Positions 12,073 through 23,673 of a DNA stretch of 64,000 nucleotides are shown piece after piece. How positions within the stretch are numbered: position 1 is the first letter of the stretch; every line of letters starts with the position of its first letter. The position numbers and the translations under genes were made by a program. The DNA is from Symsagittifera roscoffensis (taxonomy: Eukaryota > Xenacoelomorpha > Acoela > Convolutidae), in contig NW_026971397.1 of assembly GCF_963678635.1 (NCBI RefSeq), forward strand, positions 1 to 64,000, written 5' to 3'. The notes under the pieces are model-generated. The model saw nothing but the letters and a program-made list of their open reading frames with translations. It was not told where the DNA came from and did not search any database.

Positions 12073-12789
12073 GTTCAGCTAATGTAAACCAAAGTTATAC
12101 TACAGCTAAGTCGGCATCTGCTCTATTCTCTAGCTCCAACTCGAACATTACTTTTATAAACCATTTCGGCTGGCAGAATAGGGTGCACGATTGGTTCTCT
12201 AGTTCCCGTACCGTCACTAGGCAAATGAGAGCCCAATAACCTGTTTCAGCCATTTTCGGACAACTAAGACTCAAGAATTACGGCCTACTAGATTTCGAAG
12301 TGCACATCTAGTGAATTCCCATCATCAATGGGTTGTAGAATATATCCGGTATAGCAGATAATTATTGGAATTTTTTCCACCTCTAATAAGTACACTTTTT
12401 CCTTACTTTTTCATCAGCTCCAGCTAATTCCTCTTTCAGTTCAGCTCTCATTTTTATTTTTCGAAATATTTTTTCTTTAATTCCAGCAAACAAGTAAGTT
12501 TAAACTGCAACTCGGTTCCCACAGAAGTGTAGCTGTGAATACCGCATTTATCGATGATGCTCCTATGTTTATCGTCTGTTCAAACTCTCCTGATTGGCTT
12601 CAGATGTTTATAGCACGCCGATTTTTCTTCATCATGACACCTGAAAACGGGACTTGTTGGTTTAATGGTGTTCTCCCAAACGATTCTAATTTGTATTTAT
12701 AAATTTTTATAAATAACTTTGTAACTAGATATCGTTTGGAAACAATTTATTATTATTATTAATCCAGCCACCAGATCTTTAAAACGATT

Positions 12790-13231
12790 ACGTCTCAAAT
12801 GGCATAATTCTTAAATGGCATAAAAATGAAAAATTTCCCAAATGGCATAAATTTCATGCAACAGGTGCTTTGGAAAAATCGAGAACAATTTTTTCGTGAA
12901 CAATGTGAGAAAATTAGTCAAATTGTCCATTCAAATGTTGATTGACATTTTATCGTGAAAAACTCGTAGAACTTTTTTATCAAAAGCAAGAAGCATAAGC
13001 TTGTGATTATTAATAAGCTTCTAGTGGTCAATTTTTTACAACAAATCTGTTGCTTAAATTTGTTTGGAAGCATTTAGTTCCAAATCTTGTTTACATGCTT
13101 TCGTTCCTGACAAAATGATAGAAATAGAAATTGATAGAAAACGTTTAAATTACAATGAAAACTTGAAATTTATGCCATTTGGGAAAAGTTTCCATTTTTA
13201 TGCCATTTGGGAATTATGCCATTTGGGAAGT
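12790..13231. mobile_element. Palindromic MITE with AAATGGCATAA-rich inverted repeats
   Basis: The left arm (12790-12855) and right arm (13164-13231) are inverted copies of about 67 bp. Each contains three iterations of (CCC)AAATGGCATAA separated by short spacers, so the arms are themselves internally repetitive. The 300-bp centre carries no gene. The flanks suggest TA or TTA duplication but this is not certain. The short ORF that crosses the right arm is an artefact. Confidence 0.85.
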
Positions 13232-16085
13232 TACCCTTTAAAACATACTTTCATAGCATCCTTTTTGTCTTATGTCATGTTGATTCCTCTGCCTGATGTT
13301 CTCACCTGAACCATTTTCAAGTATCAACATGCCAGGTCGCCCAAGTACACAGAGCCTTCACCTGTTATCCAAATATACTTGACCAAGTCGACTTGCCCCC
13401 CCCCCCCCTACTTTGCAACTCTCTAGATTGGTTCTGGAAGGTTTGAATTCATGTGAATCACTGCCTTCAGACTGACTGAGAATCTCAAGTTCATGCTTGG
13501 AATCAGCCAGGGTTCGCCAAACCCACTTGTTTAGAAGCTGAATGCTGAACAAACTCTCCAGTAGAATAAAGTAGAAAAAAACTGTTCTTTTCTGGTCAGG
13601 TCACGAGTGTTTTAAGTCATCGTGAGCAATCTTGGTGATAATTTTTTTTTCGGTATGAGCAGTTCGAGAGGTTGTTTCAAAAATCTTGACTTTCAGCTTT
13701 TTGAAATTCACAATTTTGCTGTTCACTTTCGTTTCCATTTTCCTCGCCATCGACCTTTACTGTCCGAATCCCAATCTGGACCTCCTGGCTGGGATGTCCT
13801 ATATTGCAAGAATCTCTGGGTCAGAGTATCAGACCTCTAATCAATAGATTGCCTATCACCTTCAACATTAAACATTGATGAAAAAAAAACACTTTTATTA
13901 CCAACTGGGTCCTAGACTTCCGATTTGGGCTCCAGGTTTCTTCCATGAAGGCCACTCGGGTCAAATTAGATCATTACTGACGCTTTTACTCTTTCTGATA
14001 TGTTCGCTTCTCATCTTCTGGAGCGGTACCCACAAATAGCACTCTTAATTGTTCAGTTTTCTCATAAACGTTGATTCACTCAGCAATTTGGGCTCATTCT
14101 CGCTGATTTGATTATAACTTGGTTCCTAATTGCAGAGCAACTGGTGTCCAACGGTATCCAAGGACAGACCAGGGCAAGAGCAAAAACCAAAGTGTGCTGC
14201 AGATTGTTAAAAGGCAGTTTGAGCATTCAGGACTTCATTGCCTTGATACGAAGTGTCTACTTTTCTTTTGTCATACTTTTAATCATTTTGATTTATCTAA
14301 ATATTTGGAAGCACGCGGGTTGCCTACCATACAAGATAAAGCGCAACCATAACATTCATATAAGATTTGTATGGAAAAGGAGTGATCATCCGTCGCACCT
14401 ACATTTTCCCGAAAATCCTCAAATTAGCACTTTTCATTGAATAAATCAATTTCTTGCCATTATGTAAACTGCCGTTATGTTATAAAAAATTTCACCAAGC
14501 AAAACATACGCTGCAACAAAAACAACAATGAAAATGGACGTTAATTGACAATAGTTAAGAATAATCTTTAGAACACGAGACTCTTTTAGCAATTTTTTTT
14601 TCAACGTACAAAACTTCACGCCATAAATGGTGCTCTGTAAGTAATCGTTTAGCCCATGAACGTCTCTCACCTTTTTTAAAGCTGATCGTAGAAAAAAACG
14701 TTGTGGCGATTTAAAAGCTACGCAATGTTTGTGATGCGTTGCAAGTGGTGCGAAACTTCGCTTCGCGTTTGTGTCTCTCATCTTTTTTAAAACAATCACC
14801 AAAGATATAATTGTTACGTGTACTAACACTGTTGCGGGTTTCTAAAATTTGGTTTTTATTTTAGACAATACTAAGAAACAAATATTCAAGCGCACCAGGT
14901 AAGTTTTCCAAATCAGATAAAGTTTCCTTTGTATGGAATCCAAATGTTCCGAATGGAGGAAAAAGATGTTTTTGTTAGAAACGTCTTTGAAGTCGTTCAG
15001 AGCAGCTTTTGGAAGCCCATGAGAATAGTGAATTTCTATGGTTTCTCAATTTTTATACGTTGCTCAATTCATAGTTCCTCGGACACCATACGTCTACCAT
15101 TTAATTTTATATAATTTTTAAAAATTGCCAATGTCAAGGGTGTTATGCCAATTCTTAATAGCCGTTGCTCCAAAATAGTCTGACTTCAAGTCACCGCGAT
15201 CATAAAATTTGCCATCATACGTCGCATCCATCATAAAATATTTTCTTTTTACTCAAAATTCGTCGGCATTTTTCTTTGGTTTCTATGGAACCATGCATGG
15301 TGCGATGTATGGCTGCATATTTTGGTCAACTTGGGCGCACAGCTCAAATAATTGGAGTTATGTGACGAGCATTACAGATGGTTGCATAAAAACACACACA
15401 AACTTATCTTTGCTATGATCATGAAACACATATCAACTCTTTGCTATGCTAGAAACATTGTATTAAAAGTTTGATCATTTTAACAAGTTCTGTTATTAAA
15501 AAAGTGATTCAAATTGCAGCGTTTTTGTACATATTTTTAACTTGAATTATTTTACATCAACGTATCACAAAAGTTACCAGCTAGTTTTATTTTAAAAGTA
15601 TAGATTAACTAAACTTCAGTTCTCAATCTAAATAACTTGTCACCATCGCCAACAAACGTTTGAAAAACGTGCTTTCTTTTGTTAACATACTGATTCATGC
15701 TTTTACCATTAACCTGGTGAACTGCAAAAAAAAAACAAAAGCATTTTTGAATCGTTCAAAATTGGGACTTTTTGCCTTTTCATTAAAAAATTTCTCTCGT
15801 TCATTTAGACTTCGAATTGCAGAAATTGAATTTACCCACTTACAATCAACATTTCTAACCAGCACACCAAAAACTGTTATTTTCAAGCTCTCAGATCTCA
15901 AGGGAATCTTGCTTTTCTAAACTTCAATCACTATCATCATTCTTGTATACTTATCTGTTGATAAAGCACCATGAGTGAAACATGGCCAAAGACGAAAGGT
16001 CTGTCTAATATGGAGGACTCAACTTCATCGACATATACGCCAGCTACTAACAGCGAGAAAAGAGCAGTGCGACCTAAAAATTACA
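13232..16085. other. Intergenic, nothing firm
   Basis: A 14-base poly-C run lies at about 13396. Frames at 13622-13840 and 14108-14440 show no recognisable domains. One membrane-type ORF at 14446-14829 is listed separately with low confidence. Confidence 0.35.
14446..14829 (-). CDS. Unrecognised 127-codon ORF with one hydrophobic segment
   Basis: The C-terminal third contains a continuous hydrophobic stretch (LTSIFIVVFVAAYVLLGEIF) that could span a membrane. The N-terminal part is basic and contains two similar KKMRD/KKVRD words. The first codon is not a convincing start. No family was recognised and there is no second copy in this window to test conservation. Confidence 0.15.
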   Translation of the reverse strand: MLVHVTIISLVIVLKKMRDTNAKRSFAPLATHHKHCVAFKSPQRFFLRSALKKVRDVHGLNDYLQSTIYGVKFCTLKKKLLKESRVLKIILNYCQLTSIFIVVFVAAYVLLGEIFYNITAVYIMARN

Positions 16086-17605
16086 ATTCCAGACAGGTGG
16101 ATTCCGGAAACACTGAGGGTATATATTTTTAGTTGCTTGTCAAGATGCCTCTTTTTACAGAAAATAAATACCGTTTTTTGGTTGCATAAGTATTATTGTT
16201 AGCTTCGCTTACCTCTTCAAAAAAGTCTTTTTCCAGTTTTGGACGAATTTGTATACTTAGTTCCTTAATAGAGATGCTTAGTTCTTTCCGTAAATTAAGA
16301 ATGTGACTTTGTGAGTGAAAATAATAATTTTTAAACGTTTTTTTTATGTGCGTACATATCATACTCCTGTTATTTACGGTTTTTTTTCAGTGGCGTGTGC
16401 AAGGCGTGTGCAACCCCCTTATCCCCGGCATGCTACTGCCCAAAAACCAACCTTTTTAAGCTCTAAATAACTAGTTTGACTCCAGCTTACAAGGTAGTTG
16501 AAAAAAAATGAAAATTTGGAAGAAGTTTGAGAAAAATAAATGGCCCATTCTTTATTATTCAGATCAGATTAGGTATTTTAAATCACTACAGCGCTAATTG
16601 TTAGAAGGAAAAACTGAAAAAGTATAAATTTTCTGATAGTTGAAGGCATTGGTCTGGAATTGTATGATATAATCATCGTAGGAGGATTTGAACTTTCTGA
16701 GCTTTTAGCAGGCGTTTTGAATTAACATTTATTACAAACCGATTACTCCTAATGTAATTCAATGAGTTTTTCTCACTGTCGAGAAAATTATGCACTCCCG
16801 GGTTGAGCTCACACTGAAAATTAGCGATAAAATAAAAGGAAAAAAAACAGCGATCGCCATCGATGAATTATCGATGTTCATTGTCACAATAGCAAAATTT
16901 ATCGATTAGTTATCGCTAATTTGGCTAGTTTTCAGCAATGAAAGAGCAGTTAAGAACCTATCAAGTTGAGGAAAAGTAGTGATCTACCGGGAGCGGTCTT
17001 GCAACTATCAGCTTAGTGGACATGTATGCTACCTCTAGTTAACGGGCCTATCAACTAAAACTCTCATTTGAAAGTTTCTAGAAAGAGTGAAATTTTCTTA
17101 GGTTTTAGCGATGATTTTCTACGGAATCTCTACTGAAATAACTTTGAAATATCGCAGGTTTAGCAATGCAAAAAACTCTGAATTTTAGATGAATCAGCGC
17201 TGGAAAAATGTGATCACTGAGATACTACAGAAAAAGCGATAATTAAAAGTCGGACTTCAACCCGGGCTTCCTAACTTCAACTACAAATGTGTTTTTTAAA
17301 CTCTGACCTCAACTCCAACCTTAATCCTGCAAGCAAACGAAACCATAAGATCAATTTCAATGAAAAAAGATTTTTGGCCGGTTTTTTAAATTCTCTATTT
17401 AGGATTACTGATGTCTCGATTTTTCTTTTGAACACGGAACTGTTCCGACCATTTGGAAAGTGGGGAGGAACCTTGTATTCGGATAGTTTAGTTTTTTCCT
17501 TTTTTGTTTTCCACGCAAAATCAGGTACCACGAGTTATCATAGGACTAGGTTGTGTGATGTATCATGTTAAAAAGTTTTTCAGTCAAGATTCGAAAGACA
17601 TTAAA
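16086..17605 (+). repeat. Tandem duplication of 1.52 kb, first copy
   Basis: Aligns with 17606-19125 along its length, starting at ATTCCAGACAGG and ending just before the same word. Small indels and substitutions are spread evenly. It includes a MITE at 16797-17266. Frames inside it are not conserved between copies, so it is not a coding duplication. Confidence 0.85.
16797..17266. mobile_element. MITE with CCCGGGTTGA termini, copy 1
   Basis: The left end CCCGGGTTGAGCTCACACTG and the reverse complement of the right end (CCCGGGTTGAAGTCCGACTT) match over about 30 bp, with AATTAGCGAT-like bases inside. 470 bp, no ORF. Duplicated with its flanks, so the 1.52-kb duplication happened after this insertion. 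Confidence 0.7.
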
Positions 17606-19125
17606 ATTCCAGACAGGCGGATTCCCGAAACACTGAGGGTATATATTTTTGGTTGCTTGTCGCGATGCCTCTTTTTACCGAAAAAAAATATCGTTTTTTG
17701 GTTGCATAATTGTTATTGTTAGCTTCACTTACCTCTTCAAAAAAAGTCTTTTCCAGTTTTGGACAAATATGTATATCTAGTTCCTTAATAGAGATGCTTA
17801 GTTCTTTCAGTAAATTAAGAATGTTGACTTTGTGAAAGAAAATAATAATTTTTAAACGCTTTTTTATGTGGGTACATATCATACTCCTGTTATTTACGGT
17901 TTTATTTTCAGTGGCGTGTGCGAGAACAAACCCCCTTATCCCCGGCATGCTACTTCCCAAAAACCAACCTGTTTAAGCTCCAAATAACTAGTTTGGCTCC
18001 AGCTTACTACGTAGTTGAAAAAGAAATGAAAGTTTGGAAAAAATTTAAGAAAAACAAATGGCCCGTTCTTTATTATTCAGATCAGACTAGGTATTTTAAA
18101 TCACTACAGCGCTATTTGTTATAAAGGAAAACTGAAAAAAGATAATTTTTCTGATAGTTGAAGGTATTGGTCTGGAATTGTATGATATAATCATCGTAGG
18201 AGGATTTGAATTTTCTGAGTTTTTAGCAGGCGTATTGAATTAACATTTATTACAACTCGATGACTCCTAATGTAATTCAATGAGTTTTTCTCACCGTTGA
18301 GAATACTATGTACTCCCGGGTTGTGCTCACGCTGAAAATTAGCGATAAAAAATGAAAAAAAAACAGCAATCGCTATCGATGAATTGTCGATGTTTATTGT
18401 CACAACAGCAAATTTTATCGATTAGATGTCGCTAATTTGGCTAATTTTCAGCAATGAAAGAGCAGTTAAGAACCTATCAAGTTGAGGAAAAGTAGTGATC
18501 TACCGGGAGCGGTCTTGCAACTATCAGCTTAGTGGACATGTATGCTACCTCTAGTTAACGGGCCTATCAACTAAAACTCTCATTTGAAAGTTTCCAGAAA
18601 GAGTGAAATTTTCTTAGGTTTTAGCGATGATTTTCTACGGAATCTTTACTGAAATAGCTTTGAAATATCGCAGGTTTAGCAATGCAAAAAAACTCTGAAT
18701 TCTACATGAATCAGCGCTGGAAAAATGTGATCACTGAGATACTACCGAAAAAGCGACAATTAACAGTCGGACTTCAACCCGGGCTCCCTAACTTCAACCA
18801 CAAATGTGTTTTTTGAAACTTTGACCTCAACTCAAACCTTTCTCCTGCAAGCAAACAAAACCATAAGTTTAATTTCAACGAAAAAAGATTGTTTTTGCTG
18901 TTTATTTACCTTCTCAATTTAGGATTACTGATGTCTCGATTTTTCTTTTAAACACGCTTCTGTTCCGACCATTTGGAAAATGGGGAAGATTATTGTGTTC
19001 GGTTTTTTAGTTTTTTTGCTTTTTTTGTTTTCCACGCAAAATCAGGTACTACGATTTATCATAGTAATAGATTGTGTGATGTATCATGTTAAAAAAATTT
19101 TCAGTCAAGATTCGTATGACATTAA
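17606..19125 (+). repeat. Tandem duplication of 1.52 kb, second copy
   Basis: Second copy of the unit at 16086-17605, directly abutting it. It contains the corresponding MITE at 18315-18783. Similarity ends near 19125, where a shortened motif resembling the junction (CATTAAAAAACTCCA) occurs. Confidence 0.85.
18315..18783. mobile_element. MITE with CCCGGGTTGA termini, copy 2
   Basis: The same element as 16797-17266 carried by the second tandem unit, 469 bp, with both CCCGGG ends preserved. Confidence 0.7.
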
Positions 19126-19835
19126 AAAACTCCAAAAAGTTTTTTTGAAAATTTTTGATTTTTGTTCTAATTTGGAGCTAAAAAGGGAGCGCCCATGCTA
19201 ACAAGAGCTTATTTATGCTGATAGCTATGCTGTAGGCTAAAAGTTTATAAAAATTTAGTTTTACTGAGGTGAATTTTTTCGTTGGAGCTTTTTAGCGCCA
19301 TTGTAGGAATCAAAAAGCATCAAAAAAAAATTCGAATTTCTGCTAAAAAGTTTTAAAAAATGATTAAATTTACAAAAAAATTGATTGGTATATTTTACTT
19401 TCTGATATTTTAAAATCTGATCGGCGTAGAAAAAAACGACAACGACTAAATTGTAAAAATTGTTTATAGTTTTTGAAGAATATGGCCGGAACATTCTGTG
19501 CTAATTGCACAGTATCCCTTTATCCTTTTTTTCAATTAAACTTTGTCTAACTTGCCTTGTTTCCCAAGTTCTTGTAAAAGAAAGTATCAAACAAACCATT
19601 ACGCCCATGTAGTTTATATAATATCCATTTACCCCTTATTTTGTCAGTAGTAATAATATCCCTTTTAACCCTTAATTTGAAAGTGTATTGGAACCGTGTA
19701 GTCGGCTTACTTCATGAGGTTAACAAATTGATTCCCCAAAAATTTCTCGCTGAATTGATATGCTACATATCGTTAATATTTGGGAGGACAACGGCTGGAG
19801 CTCTAAAAGGTGTTTTATACACGTGTTCTTTATGA
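19126..19835. other. Intergenic up to the first LTR element
   Basis: No gene recognised. The word GGCCGGAACATTCTGTGCT at about 19483 recurs in inverted orientation with one change near 40335, beyond the first retroelement. Confidence 0.4.
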
Positions 19836-19839
19836 ATCT

Positions 19840-20249
19840 TGAGTTAGGACCTAAGTGTATAACTCATAGAGTAATTTCGGATAGGGTACACCGTCTGCTC
19901 GTCACGCTATCTTATTTTCGGCCGGATAGGTTCGTGCAACTTCTTAGTCTAATACCGATCCTAATCTTACTCTTATGTTATCTAGTCTCAGGTTGTTTAA
20001 CTAGTCTCTGCTAGGCTCAATAGATCTAGGGTATACTGGTTTATTGCGGCTGCTGAAGTACTCGGGAGAGTTCAACTAATTTCTAAGTTAAATTCAAATC
20101 TCTCTGGTGCTGAAATTACAAGTAATTTCAGCACTTACAAATAAGTGGATTGTTAGTTAGATGGATCATGATTGGTTAATATTAAATACTTTACATTGGT
20201 AAAATATCTAATTTATCCAATCATAAAATGTAGTTTAGATCAGGTTCCA
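19840..20249 (-). repeat. LTR, sense 3' copy of the long element
   Basis: Same 410 bp as 38265-38674. On the minus strand an AATAAA polyadenylation signal lies at 20040-20045. A perfect 13-bp stem with 2-base loop (GTGCTGAAATTAC and its complement) lies at 20107-20134. In sense direction, bases next to the LTR read CCCGGATGGG, a poor polypurine tract compared with most elements. Confidence 0.95.
20107..20134. promoter_or_regulatory. LTR palindrome, 13-bp stem
   Basis: Perfect inverted repeat around a 2-base centre, repeated in the other LTR of this element. The short element keeps it with one mismatch. It could be a dimeric protein site on DNA or a hairpin in the RNA leader/tail. Function is inferred. 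Confidence 0.6.
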
Positions 20250-21782
20250 CCCATCCGGGTTTTACAGAGTTTTTTAGAATAGTTTTTCTGCAATTCGAAG
20301 GATGGATGATGGACGTTGGTATCTGGCGAACATCATATTTCTTGTCCGTTTTCTCTTGTTAGAGAAGTTCCAGGATGCTGGAATTAGGGACATCAAACGT
20401 TGTGTCTTCTTGCGACAACGACTGTGTTTCCGCAACAAACTCAAATCTGATTTCAGAATGGTTGGCTATGTCAGGTTTTTCTGTTTCTCGTGGAGAACTT
20501 CTTTTGTGTCTGATCTTGTCTGGGAATGGCGTGGAGATTGTGCGTGGAGGGGATGCCTGGTTACTCGGATCTGTACGTATACTTGAACATCGAGGTGGTC
20601 ATTGGTCTAGTTCAATGAAGTCCTTTTCTGCGAAGTCAAGTCGTACTCTAAATCCTTTGAGTTGTGATTGTGAGCGGCATATCGATTGTAGTTGGCCATT
20701 CTTTCTCGAGTGTAGTGGGGTCGTTTTGTCTTTGGATGTTCGTCCTTGGTGTTGTATTCTGATCTATGTATTGCATAATGTAATTTACATTTTATAAAAC
20801 TTTTATTAGTTTAATATTTTTTAATTATGATTTTAGTTAGTTGTTTCCACAAAAGCTTTTTGTTTTAGTTCAGTTATTTTGAAGAGTTACTCACCCTTGA
20901 GTAGCTCTTATTAAAAATAGGAGTGTGTGTCACAAAGCGTGGATGTAGCGCGGTGGGTTAGGCCGGCTATAGAGCATGCTCAGGACGTCCTTCCTGGTGG
21001 GTTAGGCCAGGAGTGGGAGTATGATTGCATGCGGTTTTTGTGAGAGGTCCTGTTATGTGACAACGTTTTATGTTGGGTTTGTTGTGGTTTTTCTTATGTC
21101 TTGTTGGTTGTGTCCTTTTTTCAAAAATCAAATTGTTTGTGGTATGGGTTTGTCTTTCGACTTTTTTGTGTTTTATTATTTCTTTCTAAGACTTTATAAT
21201 AGTCTTCAAAAGAATAAATTATCCAGTTTTAAACTGGGTTAATCCGGTTTGGGTACCGTTGGTTTCTTTTTCTTAATCATGCTGTTATTCTATGATTTGT
21301 GGTATTTAGTAAGCTGCGTTGGTTAGTGTTGTTTAGTGTATAATTCCTTTCCAACCGGGTTAAAGGAAAGTTTGAAACGTGTTATCTTGTGTTAGAGTTG
21401 TTGAGTGTGAAAGCTTGAAACTGAAATTCATTATTTTAAACAATTCTTCGTGGGCGAGCTGTGCGAGTGTGGATAGAATTTCTGTGCGAATGAATGGAAA
21501 TATCAAAAGGTTAGTACTGCATTTTCGTTTTATCAATTTACTGCATAGAATTTCTAATTTTACTGCTATTTGTTGGGAAAAATTAAGTTACAAATTTTCA
21601 TCATAATTAGATTTACTGCTTGTGGGGAAAAATGTATAAATTAATTTACTGCATTGGTATTATATTTATTTATTTTGTTGGTGCAAAAGATTAATAGAAT
21701 TTTAAACAGTTTGAAGAAGTTTTCGATTTTTTATTTTTCTTTTGTGAATTTTTTAGATGATTGTCTGATGAAGGCTAAAATT
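20250..21782 (-). promoter_or_regulatory. Long structured 3' region of the long element
   Basis: About 1.5 kb without a conserved ORF but with strong conservation in the short element. Includes hairpins at 20882-20909 (GAGTTACTCA/TGAGTAGCTC), 21191-21207, 21225-21239 (CCAGTTT/AAACTGG) and 21344-21369. The GC-rich word GGTGGGTTAGGCC appears twice (20952-20964, 20996-21008), the second inside a CCTGG/CCAGG stem. Four or five GCAGTAAATT-like words at about 45-60-base spacing lie between 21500 and 21670 on the sense strand. Roles in RNA export, packaging or 3'-end formation are inferred. Short frames on either strand here are not preserved between the copies. Confidence 0.55.
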
Positions 21783-21861
21783 CTAAAGAAAACATGGATA
21801 AATAATGGTGAGTTTCTAATTCTATTTTAATTAGTTAGTAATATGTATAATTCATACTTAC
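21783..21861 (-). other. Candidate intron directly after the last ORF
   Basis: The sense strand reads CAG/GTAAGTAT one codon after the stop, an ideal donor, followed by TACTAAC (21840-21834), an ideal branch point, and a TTTTCTTTAG acceptor ending at 21783. Length 79. Donor and acceptor are conserved in the short element (42414-42491). Branch-to-acceptor distance (about 52) is slightly long. If the genomic RNA were always spliced the intron would be lost on retrotransposition, so unspliced RNA must also be exported. Confidence 0.6.
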
Positions 21862-21864
21862 CTG

Positions 21865-23673
21865 TTAGTCGTCGGGGAAAAAACCACAAGGGAAGATGTC
21901 GTGGATGAGATCGGAAGTTGTTAGTAGTTTAGCTAAGATGCGGATGATATTTTTAGTGTGAAGCAGTGGCTAAAGCAATTGAAGTGCTTTAATGGTGGTT
22001 AGTTCTTCAGTGCCAACTGCAAACTCGTAAGGTGTGTTTTGGATTAGATTATATAATTTGTGATTGAATTTAGTGTTGTGGATGAATTCTAAAAAGGGGA
22101 TTTCTATAGGTTGTACAAATTCATGTGGGATAAGGAAGGGTCGGGATTCTTCGGCGTTGAAAGTCTTGGTGATGGGGCAAAAGATATACATTTGGGTTAT
22201 GGGATCATAATTTCGAAGAATACCATGAAGGTTAGTATCTTTAATGCAATATGTGAAGTTAAGAAAGAATGGTGAGGTGTATTTGGAATTGATGAATTGA
22301 AAACGATGGTGTGGTTGTCTGGAGGGAGCGTGTAGGTCAAAGTGATTTTGGATGAAACGATAATATGTATATGTGTGAGTTTGTTTAGTGCGCAACATAA
22401 TATCGTGTGAGCAGTGCAAATCTCTTTCATGTGGTGCAAGGAAATGAAAGGTTAGTGAAAATATTTGGAAGCGTTCTTTAAAACTTTCGTAGGCTTGCGT
22501 GTCTGTTAGTGCTTCTGAAATAATGTGGTCAAACTTGCGATCGAAGATATTTAGTGTAAATACATATGGTGTTTTAATGAAAAATTTCTCGGTGATTTGT
22601 GGGTTAGCGAAGCGATCGTCGTCTAAGAATTGATCTTGGTTAGTTCTGATGATGTTATGATCGTAATATTCTAGTGTATATTCATTAGCTCGGGGTGCAG
22701 TGTGTGTTTTTAGTGATTTTTTATATCCAATGTAAGTAAATTGTCTAGGTGTTAGTGGTGTAGTGAGTCGATATAGCATGTCCTTATTTCGTTCTATATC
22801 GATGTGAGTGTTAGATAAAGGTAAGCAAAGGGGATTAGTAAAATGATAATATGAGGTCCAAGAAAGAGTAGGCATTAAAACGTATTCGTCTACAAAGCTG
22901 CGTGTTTCGTTAGTGTCGTGAGGGGTGTTTAAGGTGTATTGTGGAAATGAGGGTAAGGTGATAGCTAAAAATTCTTTTGTGTTAGTGTGTTTTGGATGGT
23001 TGATATATTCACGGGCTGTTCCTGGTTTTGCTGGGAAGGGATGGTTGGGGAACTTTCTTTTAAAAGTGCGGTAAGCTCTATTAGTGCTGAGTGAAGATTC
23101 AGTAGATGTGGATGATGGTGCTAATGATTCAGTACAAATTGAAGAGGGTGTAGGGGTAGGAGGGTTGGATGAATCTATTGTGGATGAAATTTGGTTGATG
23201 GTTGGGGTGTCAAGGTGGTAGGGTTGTTGTTGTAGGGTAATAAAATTATCTAGTTCTGGGGAGATTCGGGGGGTGTCTGGAGAATGAGATGATTGGTCTG
23301 AGTGAAGTGAGGAGTAGGTTGGAGTGACTTGGGAAGCATAAGAGGGTGTAGAATTGGTTGGGTCAGGGTTATTTGGTAGTATGGGTTGAAAAGGGGGCTG
23401 GGAAAAATTTGAAGAATTGGTGTGAAAATTATTGGATGGAGATGGTTCAGAGTCGGCAAATTCATCGGGGGTTTCAATATTCGGGTTATTGAGTAGTGAG
23501 GTGGAGTATAAAATTGAGATGTGTGAATTAGTATCGGAATTCATGCCTGATGTTACATTACTGGTTGGGAAATCGGGTGGCGGAAAAGCAAAAAGTGGTA
23601 TTATTGGGATTGGAGTGGTGAGATTGGTTGGGTGGGAATTTGATCGGTGTAGGGATCCAAGTTGTCGGCTCAT
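21865..23673 (-). pseudogene. Accessory protein after env, truncated by a late stop (long element)
   Basis: Starts MSRQLGSLHRSNSH. The first 200 residues are Ser/Pro/Thr-rich and probably disordered; the rest looks globular. The frame ends at TAG 21972-21970 where the short element has TGG. Beyond it the same frame stays open to FFPDD and TAA at 21867-21865, so the last 29 residues are lost to one G-to-A type change. Other differences from the 597-aa version are substitutions and whole-codon indels. Family unknown; the disordered-N, folded-C layout parallels the ATG-less ORF upstream of env. Confidence 0.75.

Larger units (their letters stand above)
10278..12789. other. Intergenic with one candidate small gene
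   Basis: Holds a 2 x 16-bp tandem repeat at 10561 and a possible small cysteine-containing ORF at 11923-12072. The part from about 11070 to 12310 is less AT-biased than its surroundings and contains several short frames on both strands, so a decayed gene or transposon may lie here, but none could be identified. Confidence 0.35.

Noticed and set aside
13064-13309. 81-codon plus-strand ORF
   Set aside because: Runs through the right inverted repeat of the MITE at 12790-13231 and out into flanking DNA.
20360-20790. Sense-strand open stretch in the 3' region of the long element, split by one TGA
   Set aside because: The corresponding frame in the short element meets an extra stop (TAG near 41150), so there is no support for a protein.
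20302-20797. Plus-strand frames next to the 3' LTR (also 41160-41444)
   Set aside because: They are antisense to the element and similar in both copies only because the nucleotide sequence is conserved. Reading frames are not preserved by codon pattern.
20941-21011. GC-rich block resembling a tRNA or snRNA
   Set aside because: No acceptor stem or TTCGA loop in the right place. It is better explained as a structured part of the element's 3' region, since it is repeated at the same place in the short element.
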